NCBI GenBank assembly: GCA_009694295.1
Contig: SHVJ01000001.1
Span: forward strand, 71,286-107,717
Source: Acidimicrobiia bacterium
GTDB lineage: Bacteria; Actinomycetota; Acidimicrobiia; IMCC26256; PALSA-555
Direction of reading: 5' to 3'
Length of the DNA: 36,432 nt
The notes under the pieces: model-generated
Databases searched by the model: none
The model's input: the letters and a program-made list of their open reading frames with translations, nothing else
What the model was told of the DNA's origin: nothing
Translations under genes and position numbers: made by a program
In this document: positions 1 through 8,571 of the stretch, piece after piece
Numbering within the stretch: the first letter of the stretch is position 1
Layout of the letters: each line of letters begins with the position of its first letter

Positions 1-2
1 TG

Positions 3-668
3 ATCGGCAACTCGATGGGCGGCTCGATCTCGATCGGCGTGGCCGCCCGTCGACCCGACCTTGTCTCGAGCCTCGTGCTCGTCGATCCCGCGGTTCCACA
101 TCCGTCTCCGGGCGTGGTCGACCTGCTGCGGTACACACGCTTCGCTCCGGTGATGATCTCGTCGCTCGGCGGTCGGGTCGTACGCGCCCGCGCCCGTCTG
201 CTCGGACCCGAGCGGGTCGTCGACACCAGCCTCGCGTGGAGCCTCCACGACCCGACGCGCCTCGATCCCGATCTCCGGCGGCGACTGATCGCGCTCGCCG
301 CGGAGCGCTACCACTACCCCGAAGCGACGAACGGATATGCGGAAGCGGCGCGCTCGCTCCTCTTGTATCTGGCTCGCGGCGTGCTGGCCGACCTGGCTGA
401 CGGTGCGACGGGCCCACCCACGCTGCTCGTGCACGGCGAGCACGACCGCTTGGTGAGCTTGCACGCGGCCCGCGACGCCTCGGCCCGGAACCCCCACGTG
501 GATCTGCACGTGCTCGACGGCGTCGGCCACGCACCCCAGCTCGAGGACCCCGAGCGTCTCGTGGCAGTCCTCGTGGCCTGGCTGGATGCGAGGATGTCGG
601 GGTGCCAGAGCCAACCCCCGATGCCGGCCTCCTCGACGACCCAGTCCGGGCCTTCGTCAGCGACCTGA
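3..668 (+). CDS. alpha/beta hydrolase, C-terminal part (5' truncated by window edge)
   Basis: Open from the window start in the frame of ORF 15..668; GNSMGG nucleophile elbow; ...LLVHGEHDRLVSL... and ...GVGHAPQLEDP... (Asp/His region) typical of the fold. Confidence 0.85.
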   Translation: MGNSMGGSISIGVAARRPDLVSSLVLVDPAVPHPSPGVVDLLRYTRFAPVMISSLGGRVVRARARLLGPERVVDTSLAWSLHDPTRLDPDLRRRLIALAAERYHYPEATNGYAEAARSLLLYLARGVLADLADGATGPPTLLVHGEHDRLVSLHAARDASARNPHVDLHVLDGVGHAPQLEDPERLVAVLVAWLDARMSGCQSQPPMPASSTTQSGPSSAT

Positions 669-1993
669 CCGAGGTGCTGACGGCCCTCCGGAGCCGCAGC
701 GCCACCCCCGTCGACCGCGCCGCGCTCGAGCGCGACGCCGCGCTCGAGGTGCAAGCGGTCGCGGCGAGCGTGATCGCCTCCGACGGCCATCCGAGCGATG
801 CCGAGCTGCGTTCGTTCGCCGTCGCACTCGCTCCGTGGTTCGACTCGTTGAAAGACGCCACGCCCGCGAAGCTGCGCGACAGCCCGGCCATCCGGCAGCA
901 CCGGGCCTTTCCGATCACGCCATCGCCATTGTTCGAGACAATCGTGACAGCCGACGCACGCGAGCAGACCACACACGCTTGGCGCTACTACGACGGCGCG
1001 ATGCGCGTGGCCCACGCAGTGTGTGCGATCGACACCACGCCGACGCGTGAGGAGCTGCTCGCAGTCGACACGCTGCGCTCGATGATGTTGCGGCGTTTGC
1101 ACGCGGCCGAGATCGAACGCCCGACCGACTCCGGTCCCGACCCCGACGGCGGCCGAGACGCGGACGCCAAGCCAGTCGAGACGCTCGAAGACCTGCTCGC
1201 CGAGCTCGACAAGCTGGTCGGGCTCAAAGCGGTGAAGACCGAAGTGCGTTTGCTCATCAACCTCGTACGCGTCGAGAACATCCGGCGCGAACGCAAGCTC
1301 CCTGTCGTTGACCGCAGTCTGCACCTCGTGTTCCTCGGCAACCCGGGAACCGGCAAGACCACCGTGGCCCGACTGCTTGCGCGCTTCTACAAGGTGCTCA
1401 AGGTCGTCTCGAAGGGACACCTCGTCGAGACCGACCGATCTGGGCTCGTTGCCGGTTTCGTCGGTCAGACTGCGCCGAAGGTGAACAAGGCGTGCGACGA
1501 CGCGAAGGGTGGCGTGCTGTTCATCGACGAGGCATACGCGCTCGTCACCGACAGCGAGCAGGACTTCGGCGCCGAGGCCGTCGCCACGTTGCTCAAGCGC
1601 ATGGAAGACGACCGCGCCGACCTCATCGTGATCGTGGCCGGATACACCGAGCCGATGAAGAAGTTCATCGAGTCGAACCCCGGCATCCGCTCGCGCTTCA
1701 ACAAGCAGATCGACTTCCCCGACTACACCGACGACGAGCTCATGAAGATCTTCAAGTCGATCGGGCAGGCGAGCCACTACGAGCTCGACGCCGGGGCGCG
1801 CGAAGCCGTAAAGAAGTGGTTTGCCGCCCAACCGCGCGATGCCACGTTCGGCAACGGGCGCACGGCCCGTAACCTCTTAGAGGACTGCGTGACGCATCAG
1901 GCGAGCCGGGTGGTCGATGTGAAGAACCCCACCGACCACATGCTCGTCACGTTGACCGCAGCCGACGTGCCCAGCCCGACGAGCACCGAGTGA
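602..1993 (+). CDS. AAA+ ATPase of the CbbX/CbxX (ESX EccA-like) family with a possible TerB-like N-terminal domain
   Basis: Walker A GNPGTGKTT, Walker B GGVLFIDEAYAL, ...GNGRTARNLLEDCVTHQA... CbxX-type C-terminus. N-terminus contains ASVIASDGHPSDAELRSFAVAL, resembling the TerB acidic helix pattern. GTG start overlaps the upstream gene by 67 bp, so the start is uncertain. Confidence 0.85.
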   Translation: MPEPTPDAGLLDDPVRAFVSDLTEVLTALRSRSATPVDRAALERDAALEVQAVAASVIASDGHPSDAELRSFAVALAPWFDSLKDATPAKLRDSPAIRQHRAFPITPSPLFETIVTADAREQTTHAWRYYDGAMRVAHAVCAIDTTPTREELLAVDTLRSMMLRRLHAAEIERPTDSGPDPDGGRDADAKPVETLEDLLAELDKLVGLKAVKTEVRLLINLVRVENIRRERKLPVVDRSLHLVFLGNPGTGKTTVARLLARFYKVLKVVSKGHLVETDRSGLVAGFVGQTAPKVNKACDDAKGGVLFIDEAYALVTDSEQDFGAEAVATLLKRMEDDRADLIVIVAGYTEPMKKFIESNPGIRSRFNKQIDFPDYTDDELMKIFKSIGQASHYELDAGAREAVKKWFAAQPRDATFGNGRTARNLLEDCVTHQASRVVDVKNPTDHMLVTLTAADVPSPTSTE

Positions 1994-1997
1994 TCAC

Positions 1998-2999
1998 GTG
2001 AGGCGGTTCCTCGCGCTCTTGGGTGCGCTCGCGATGGTCGGTGGTGCGATCTTGGTTCGCGGTGCGATCGACGACGCCAGCGGCGGTGGATCGAACGACG
2101 GTAAGAAGATGACGCTCCTGTGCGCCGCGGAGCTCGAGACCGTGTGCGACGAGTTGCACGACACCACCGGCATCCGTATCGCCACCGCGCCGATGGACGG
2201 CGTGGCTAGCAATGCCGAGCTCGCCGACTACGACGGCTGGCTCACGTTCGAGCGCAACACCGCGAACAGCGCGGTCGCTCCGCTCCTTGGCGCGGCATCG
2301 CCGGTCCTTGGTCGATCGCCGCTGGTGCTCGCGGTGGGCAAAGAGCGTGGCGCGGTGCTCGAGCAGCAGTGTGGTGGAGAGATCACCTGGCGATGCGTCG
2401 GCGACGCGGCTGGCAGCTCGTGGGCATCGATCGGCGGTGAAGTCGCATGGGGCAACGTGAAGCTCGGTCACGCTGATCCCTCGACGAGCGGCGAGGGTCT
2501 CGCGATCATCGGACAGGCCGCTCAGCAGTTCTTCGGACCGACGAAGAACCTGTCTCGCGACGACTTCGAGCAAGACAACTTCTTCGCATGGTTCACCCAG
2601 CTCGAGCGCGCGGTCGAAAGCGACGACGCGGCGTTCGAGCACCTGTTGACCTTCGGAGCGGCCCGTTACGACGTGGTCGCAACCATCGAAGCGCTCGCCG
2701 GACCACAGCTCGCGGCGGCAGCACGCGACCGACGAGACCGTGTTCGGCTGCTCTACCCTGATCCCGTGGCCACTGCCGACGTTGTGTTCGTGCCGTTCAT
2801 CGACGGCAACGACTCCCTCTTCGATGTCGTGGTCAGCGACGACGGCCGGGCCGCGCTGGCCCACGCGGGCTTCCGCGTCGACGGCGAGGACCCCATCGCC
2901 GGGGTCCCAACCGCTCCGCCGCTCCCCGACTCGTCGAACCTGCCCGACGGCGGCGTACTCGAAGCGCTGCTCCAAACTTGGCGAGAGGTCACCCGATGA
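1998..2999 (+). CDS. membrane-anchored/secreted substrate-binding-protein-like protein
   Basis: N-terminal hydrophobic segment RRFLALLGALAMVGGAILVRG; type-2 periplasmic-binding-like body (ADPSTSGEGLAIIGQAAQQFFG). Stop overlaps the next gene's start (ATGA). Confidence 0.65.
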   Translation: MRRFLALLGALAMVGGAILVRGAIDDASGGGSNDGKKMTLLCAAELETVCDELHDTTGIRIATAPMDGVASNAELADYDGWLTFERNTANSAVAPLLGAASPVLGRSPLVLAVGKERGAVLEQQCGGEITWRCVGDAAGSSWASIGGEVAWGNVKLGHADPSTSGEGLAIIGQAAQQFFGPTKNLSRDDFEQDNFFAWFTQLERAVESDDAAFEHLLTFGAARYDVVATIEALAGPQLAAAARDRRDRVRLLYPDPVATADVVFVPFIDGNDSLFDVVVSDDGRAALAHAGFRVDGEDPIAGVPTAPPLPDSSNLPDGGVLEALLQTWREVTR

Positions 3000-4786
3000 T
3001 GCTGCGTCGCCCAATTGCCGTCACGCTCGCGGCCGCCACGATCTTGGGAGGCATCGTGTTGGCCGAAGCACCCGCCAGCGCGGGGAGCTGCATCACAGTC
3101 GACATCGCGTCGTCACCAGAGAAGCTTGTGCTCCTCACCGAGCTCGGCGAGCGCTTCGCAAAGTCCGATGAAGCGCGCGTCGACGGCCAGTGCGTCGCGA
3201 TCCAGGTGCAGCGCCAGTCGTCGGGCGCCGCCGAGGCCCTGCTCGAGGCCGACTGGCCGAAGCCCTCGAAGAACGGACCCCGTCCGGTGATCTGGTCACC
3301 GTCGGCGAGCACGTGGGCTGGCGTGCTCGATCAGCGCCGCGCCGACGCCGGCAAGGACCCCTACGTCACGACGCCGGGCAAGTCGTTCATGCTCACGCCG
3401 CTCGTCATCGCGATGCCCGAGCCGATGGCCGAAGCCCTCGGATACCCGGACACGCCGTTGGGCTTCGAAGATGTCCTCGCGCTCGCGCAAGACCCTGCGG
3501 GCTGGGCGGGCAAGGGGCATCCCGAGTGGGGCCCGTTCAAATTCGGCAAGACCAACCCGCACTTCTCGACGAGCGGACTCGCCGAGACCGTCGCGCAGTA
3601 CTACGCGGCCACGGGCAAGACGAGCGACCTCAGCCTCGAGGACCTGGCTCGTCCTGAGGTGGAGGCGTACTCGCGAGCCGTGGAGTCGGCCGTCGTCCAC
3701 TACGGCGACACCACCCTCACGTTCTTGAACAACCTGTACCGCTCCGATCGCCGCGGCGATCCGTTCGGGTACGCGTCGGCCGTCGCCGTCGAAGAGAAGT
3801 CGGTCGTCGACTACAACCGTGGCAACCCCGACGGCATCCTCGATCCCGGTGAGAAGCCCCGGAAGCCGCGCGTGCCGCTCGTGGCGATCTACCCCAAGGA
3901 AGGCACGCTCTTCTCCGACAACCCGCTGATGATCCTCGACGCGCCCTGGGTGTCGAACAAGGAGGCCGACGCCGCTCGCGCGTTCTCCAACTTCGTCACC
4001 GAGAAGCAGAACCAGAAGCGGGTGCTGAAGTTCGGGTTCCGTCCTGGGAACCCCGCGGTGTCCATCGGCGCGCCGATCACGGCAGCGAACGGCCTCGATC
4101 CGAGCCAGCCGCAGACCACGCTCGAAGTCCCGAGCCCGCCGGTGCTCGCCGGGGTGATCGACGAGTGGGACCAGGTGCGCAAGAAGGCGCGGGTGCTGCT
4201 GGTCATCGACGTGTCGGGCTCCATGGGCGACGAGGCCGACTCTCGCACCGGCGCGACCAAGCTCGACCTCGCCAAGCGCGCGGCGGTTGCGGCATTGGAC
4301 CAGTTCCAGGCGGACGATGAGGTGGGGCTGCGCGTCTTCTCCACCGACATCTCCAGCGACGAGCCAACCGACTACCTGGATCTCGTGCCGATCGGGGCGG
4401 TGTCCGACAACCGCAACGACCTCGAGCGCAGCATCAAGAGCCTGGTCCCAACACAGGGCACGCCGCTCTACACGGTCACCCAGGATTCGTACCAGCGCAT
4501 GCTCGACGAGTTCGACGCCACGCGCATCAACGCGGTCGTGATCCTGAGCGACGGCCGCAACGAGGACGACCGCAACAACGACCTCCAGGACTTGTTGAAG
4601 TACCTCCGCGGTCGCAACGAGGGCGAGACCACCACTCCTGTGCGCATCTTCCCGATCGCGTACGGCGGTGATGCCGACGAAGGCACGTTGCAACGCATCG
4701 CCGAAGCCACCAACGCCGCCGCGTACTCCGCCGTCGACCCCGCCACGATCATCAACGTGTTCAACGCGGTGGTCAGCAACTTCTGA
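2996..4786 (+). CDS. secreted substrate-binding domain fused to von Willebrand factor A (VWA) domain
   Basis: Signal peptide (ILGGIVLAEAPASAG); SBP-like region (NPHFSTSGLAETVAQYYAATGK...); VWA MIDAS DVSGSMG and ...VVILSDGRNEDD.... ATG at 2996 overlaps the previous stop. Confidence 0.85.
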   Translation: MMLRRPIAVTLAAATILGGIVLAEAPASAGSCITVDIASSPEKLVLLTELGERFAKSDEARVDGQCVAIQVQRQSSGAAEALLEADWPKPSKNGPRPVIWSPSASTWAGVLDQRRADAGKDPYVTTPGKSFMLTPLVIAMPEPMAEALGYPDTPLGFEDVLALAQDPAGWAGKGHPEWGPFKFGKTNPHFSTSGLAETVAQYYAATGKTSDLSLEDLARPEVEAYSRAVESAVVHYGDTTLTFLNNLYRSDRRGDPFGYASAVAVEEKSVVDYNRGNPDGILDPGEKPRKPRVPLVAIYPKEGTLFSDNPLMILDAPWVSNKEADAARAFSNFVTEKQNQKRVLKFGFRPGNPAVSIGAPITAANGLDPSQPQTTLEVPSPPVLAGVIDEWDQVRKKARVLLVIDVSGSMGDEADSRTGATKLDLAKRAAVAALDQFQADDEVGLRVFSTDISSDEPTDYLDLVPIGAVSDNRNDLERSIKSLVPTQGTPLYTVTQDSYQRMLDEFDATRINAVVILSDGRNEDDRNNDLQDLLKYLRGRNEGETTTPVRIFPIAYGGDADEGTLQRIAEATNAAAYSAVDPATIINVFNAVVSNF

Positions 4787-4866
4787 TGGGCGGTCAGGTG
4801 CTCGGTACGTCTGGCGTTCGTTCCCCGCTTCTCCACTTCCGAGCACCTGACCGCATGGTGACGTGA
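4786..4866 (+). other. 26-codon relay micro-ORF between the VWA gene and the next gene (candidate, unproven)
   Basis: ATG at 4786 shares a base with the VWA stop (tgATG). It reads MGGQVLGTSGVRSPLLHFRAPDRMVT* and its TGA (4864-4866) shares a base with the downstream ATG at 4866 (tgATG). Confidence 0.35.
4790..4854. repeat. perfect 16-bp inverted repeat with 33-nt loop
   Basis: GCGGTCAGGTGCTCGG (4790-4805) and CCGAGCACCTGACCGC (4839-4854) are exact reverse complements. Confidence 0.9.
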
Positions 4867-5627
4867 TGGGTGCGCTTGACGCGCTTCCGGAGAGCTGGAA
4901 GAGCCGCAAGACGGGCGACGCCATCACCGCGCCGTCGGCGATCCTGCTCGCGGGCGCGGGGGCGGCCGCCGGCATCATCGGTGGACTCGCGGTGCTGCCC
5001 GTCGTCGGGATCGCCGCTGCGGCGTGGCTCGTACGCGTCGCGACGTTGCTTCCCCGACGGGCGGCGGGTGAGCGCATCGACCCGATGAGCATCTCCGACC
5101 CGTGGCGCGGGTTCGTGCGCGACGCGCTCGACGCGCAGCGCCGCTACCGCAAGGCGGTGTCGACGGCGAAGCCGGGACCGATGCGCGAGCGGCTCGTCGA
5201 GATCGGCGAGCGCATCGACGCGGGTGTGAGCGAGTGCTGGCGGGTCTCCCGCCGCGGCGACGCGCTCGTGGACGCGATCGGCAACCTCGATGTGATCGGG
5301 GCTCGCAAGGACCTTGAGGACGCCAAGCAGGGGGCGAGCAACGAGGCCCGCAAGGCGACCGTCGAGGCCCTCCAAGCCCAGGTCGACACCGCCGACCGGC
5401 TCATCGACGTGGCCCAGGACGCGCAGGACCGCACGCGTCTGCTCAACGCTCGCCTCGACGAGGCGGTGGCCCGAGCGGTCGAGCTCGCGATCCGTGCCGA
5501 CGACGTCGGCGAGCTCGGGGGCCTCGGCGGTCAGGTCGATGACCTGGTGAGCGAGATGGAGTCCCTCCGGGTCGCCCTCGATGAGGTGAGCGGCACAGCA
5601 CAGGCAGCCGGGGCGGGCGCCACGTAA
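4866..5627 (+). CDS. membrane-associated coiled-coil protein of unknown function
   Basis: Long hydrophobic segment AILLAGAGAAAGIIGGLAVLPVVGIAAAAWLVRVATLLP followed by a helical/coiled region. In-frame GTG at 4863 is an alternative start. Confidence 0.7.
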   Translation: MGALDALPESWKSRKTGDAITAPSAILLAGAGAAAGIIGGLAVLPVVGIAAAAWLVRVATLLPRRAAGERIDPMSISDPWRGFVRDALDAQRRYRKAVSTAKPGPMRERLVEIGERIDAGVSECWRVSRRGDALVDAIGNLDVIGARKDLEDAKQGASNEARKATVEALQAQVDTADRLIDVAQDAQDRTRLLNARLDEAVARAVELAIRADDVGELGGLGGQVDDLVSEMESLRVALDEVSGTAQAAGAGAT

Positions 5628-5722
5628 CACGACAGCAAGCCGGGGCCCGAGCGGCCCGGCGCGCAGCGCCGAGAGCGGAAAGCAGGAGGCGAGCGGCACA
5701 GCACAGGCGGCCGGGGCGGGCG
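5583..5722. repeat. direct repeat, 37 bp, two copies 103 bp apart
   Basis: GAGGTGAGCGGCACAGCACAGGCAGCCGGGGCGGGCG (5583-5619) and GAGGCGAGCGGCACAGCACAGGCGGCCGGGGCGGGCG (5686-5722), 35/37 identical. Copy 1 is coding, copy 2 is intergenic. Confidence 0.9.
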
Positions 5723-5775
5723 GGTAGACACCCCCTTCTAGAACTTGCTGGCTGGTCCAACTAGCCTGCCGCTCC

Positions 5776-6570
5776 ATGTGGAAAACGATCAAGAAGTGGT
5801 GGAAGTACCTGGGCGCGAAGCTCGGCTTGGCCTTCGAGGAGAAGGCCGACCCGAAGGTCCAGCTCGAGCAGGCGATCGCCGAGGCCCGTGATCAGCACCG
5901 CAAGCTCACGGAGTCAGCAGCCAACGTCATCGCCAACCAGAAGCAGCTCCAGCTCAAGCTCGATCGCGCCATCGAGGAGTACGAGAAGGCAAACAAGTCG
6001 GCGCGCCAAGCGCTGCTGCTCTCCGATCAGGAGATGCGCGCGGGCAACGCCGACAAGGCCACGAGCTTCAACACTGCGGCCGAGTCGTTTGCCAACAAGA
6101 TCATCAACCTCGAAGCCGAGATCGAGACGTTGAAGAAGGGTCTCCTCGATGCCACGCAGGCGTCGGAGAAGGCCAAGCAGATGGTCACGCAAAACTCGTC
6201 GGTGCTTCAGAAGAAGCTCAACGAGCGCGAGAAGCTCCTCAGCCAGCTCGATCAGGCGAAGATGCAGGAGCAGATGAACAAGGCGATGGCCACGCTCAAC
6301 GAGCAGATCGGCGAAGACGTGCCGACGTTCGAGCAGGTCCGCGACAAGATCGAGAAGCGTCTCTCCAAGGCACAGGCAACGTCGGATCTCACCGGCGCAT
6401 CGGTCGACACGAAGATGCTCGAGGTTGAGCAGGCGCAGATGAGCGCCGAAGCCGGAGCCCGCCTCAGCGAGCTGCGTTCAGAGCTCGGGCTCGAGAAGCC
6501 AGCCGAGAAGGCCGCCGAGGCAAAGCCCGCCGCCGCAACCGAAGGCGAGACCAAAGAAGCCAAGGGCTAG
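5776..6570 (+). CDS. pspA: PspA/IM30 family protein
   Basis: PspA-like coiled-coil: KADPKVQLEQAIAEARDQHRKLTESAANVIANQKQLQLKLDRAIEEYEK...; acidic/Ala-rich tail. Confidence 0.85.
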   Translation: MWKTIKKWWKYLGAKLGLAFEEKADPKVQLEQAIAEARDQHRKLTESAANVIANQKQLQLKLDRAIEEYEKANKSARQALLLSDQEMRAGNADKATSFNTAAESFANKIINLEAEIETLKKGLLDATQASEKAKQMVTQNSSVLQKKLNEREKLLSQLDQAKMQEQMNKAMATLNEQIGEDVPTFEQVRDKIEKRLSKAQATSDLTGASVDTKMLEVEQAQMSAEAGARLSELRSELGLEKPAEKAAEAKPAAATEGETKEAKG

Positions 6571-6628
6571 TCGGAAGTGATCTGCCGGCGCGCTCGAGGC
6601 GGGCCGCCGGCGGGCCGATACTGAGCGC

Positions 6629-7555
6629 ATGGATCTACGACGGACGCTGAGTCGACTCGCTCTCGCGGCCGTCGCATTCGGCTCGGTGGCGTGTGTGCCG
6701 GTGAAACGACCTGTCGCCACGCCTGCGACGACCAACTCGACGACGACCACCTCGACGACGACCGTCGTGCCAGCGCTCCCCGCACCGGTCGCAAGTGCCG
6801 GTGCCGGATTCGTGGCGTTCGGCGACGCCGGAATGGCCGATGCGACGCAACACCAGGTGGCGGACCAGATGGAGCGTTGGGTGGCCACCTCTCATCGCGT
6901 TGACGCGCTCGTCGAAGCCGGCGACGACGTCTACCCGACCGGTGACCCGCTGCAATTCGCTGCCGCGCTCGACACGCCATACGCGGACCTGCGCGTGGGT
7001 CGGCCCCTGTGGGTTGCGCTCGGGAACCACGACGTGCAGGACGGGCATGGCGCTGAGCAGCTCGCGTACCTCGGGCTCCCCGACATGCCCTACGTCAAGA
7101 CGTTGTCTGGCGTACAGCTGCTCTTCCTCGATGCCAACCACCCCGACGAGGCTCAGGCCCAGTGGCTCGACGCTCGGCTGTCGGAGCCAGGTCCCGCCCT
7201 GAGGGTCGTCGTGTTCCACCAGCCTGCGTACTCGTGCGCGACGCATGGCAGCACCGCGGCCGTCATCCAATGGTGGGTGCCGATACTCGAAGAGCACCGT
7301 GTGGCGCTCGTACTCAGCGGTCATGATCACTACTACGAACGCTTCGTCTCCGCGAGTGACGTGACCTACGTCGTGACGGGCGGCGGAGGCGCCGCAACCT
7401 ACGCGCGCCGAGCAACGTGTACCGGGGTCCCGTCCTCTCAGGCAAGCGCCCAGCGCCACCACTTCGTCGGCGTCGAGATCGCCGACGGTGTGCTCACCCT
7501 CACTGCGGTCGCGCGCACCGGTGAAGTGCTCGACCGCGCCACCATCACTCGCTGA
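6629..7555 (+). CDS. secreted metallophosphoesterase (purple-acid-phosphatase-like), putative lipoprotein
   Basis: Lipobox-like AAVAFGSVAC, Thr-rich linker, metallophosphoesterase motifs GDAG, GDDVYPTG, GNHDVQ, VVFHQPAYS, SGHDHYYER. Confidence 0.85.
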   Translation: MDLRRTLSRLALAAVAFGSVACVPVKRPVATPATTNSTTTTSTTTVVPALPAPVASAGAGFVAFGDAGMADATQHQVADQMERWVATSHRVDALVEAGDDVYPTGDPLQFAAALDTPYADLRVGRPLWVALGNHDVQDGHGAEQLAYLGLPDMPYVKTLSGVQLLFLDANHPDEAQAQWLDARLSEPGPALRVVVFHQPAYSCATHGSTAAVIQWWVPILEEHRVALVLSGHDHYYERFVSASDVTYVVTGGGGAATYARRATCTGVPSSQASAQRHHFVGVEIADGVLTLTAVARTGEVLDRATITR

Positions 7556-7573
7556 TCGAGGCCGCTGACCGAG

Positions 7574-8560
7574 CTAGCTGAGAAGTTCCTTCACTTCTTC
7601 GCGTTCGCCGACGAGTTCTTCGGTGGTCACGGCAATCTTCGCCTCCGCGAAGTCGTCGTGCTTCAGTCCTTCGACGATCTCGCAGCTCGTGCCGTCGCTG
7701 CGGACGGGGAACCCGAACTGCAGTCCTTCCGGCGTGCCGTATTCACCGTGACTCGTGACCGCGAGCGAGTGCCAATCGCCCTTTGCGGTCTTCTGCCAGA
7801 TGCTCTGCACCGACTCAATGGCGGCATGGGCCGCGGACGCGGCTGACGACGCGCCCCGCGCTTCGATCACTGCCGCACCACGCTTTTGGATGGTATCGAT
7901 GAAGTCGGTCTTGAGCCACGTCTGATCGGTGACGACTTCGCCGGCGGGCTTCCCGCCGATCTTTGCGTTCTCGAAGTCGGGGAACTGCGTGTTCGAGTGG
8001 TTGCCCCAGATGGCGAGGTTCGACACTTCGCGAACCGGTGCGCCGGCCTTCTTGGCCAACTGCGTCTTGGCCCGGTTCTCGTCGAGGCGCGTCATCGCGA
8101 ACCAACGGTCATCGGGCACGTCGGGGGCGTTCGACCGCGCGATCAGGCAGTTCGTGTTGCACGGGTTGCCCACCACGAGCACGCGCACATCGCTCGCTGC
8201 GTGTGCATTGATGGCCTCGCCTTGCGGCTTGAAGATGCTGCCGTTGATGGACAGCAGGTCGCGGCGCTCCATGCCCGCCTTGCGGGGGATCGACCCCACG
8301 AGCATGCACCACGACGCGCCGTCGAACGCTTCGTTCAGACTCGAGGTGGCGACCACGCCTTCGAGGAGGGGATGCGCGCCGTCTTCGAGCTCCATCACCA
8401 CACCCTCGAGCGCCTTCATCACCGCTTCGATCTCGAGCAGGCGCAGGACGACGGGCTGGTCGGGGCCGAGCAGCGTGCCGTTGGCGATCTGATGCACGAG
8501 GGCGTACCCGATCTGGCCGGCCGCGCCCGTGACCGTGACATGAACTGGTTGCTTCGACAT
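7574..8560 (-). CDS. mdh: malate dehydrogenase
   Basis: [21 protein letters not shown]..., [33 protein letters not shown]. Confidence 0.95.
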   Translation of the reverse strand: MSKQPVHVTVTGAAGQIGYALVHQIANGTLLGPDQPVVLRLLEIEAVMKALEGVVMELEDGAHPLLEGVVATSSLNEAFDGASWCMLVGSIPRKAGMERRDLLSINGSIFKPQGEAINAHAASDVRVLVVGNPCNTNCLIARSNAPDVPDDRWFAMTRLDENRAKTQLAKKAGAPVREVSNLAIWGNHSNTQFPDFENAKIGGKPAGEVVTDQTWLKTDFIDTIQKRGAAVIEARGASSAASAAHAAIESVQSIWQKTAKGDWHSLAVTSHGEYGTPEGLQFGFPVRSDGTSCEIVEGLKHDDFAEAKIAVTTEELVGEREEVKELLS

Positions 8561-8571
8561 GGGTTCGGAGG

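Noticed and set aside
314-1831. Long antisense ORF (505 aa) opposite the AAA+ gene
   Set aside because: Arg/Val/Leu/Asp-rich low-information translation typical of antisense frames in high-GC DNA; the plus strand has clear AAA+ motifs.
3296-5092. 598-aa antisense ORF opposite the VWA gene
   Set aside because: Mirror of GC-rich coding; no recognisable motif, and it runs across two real genes and their spacer.
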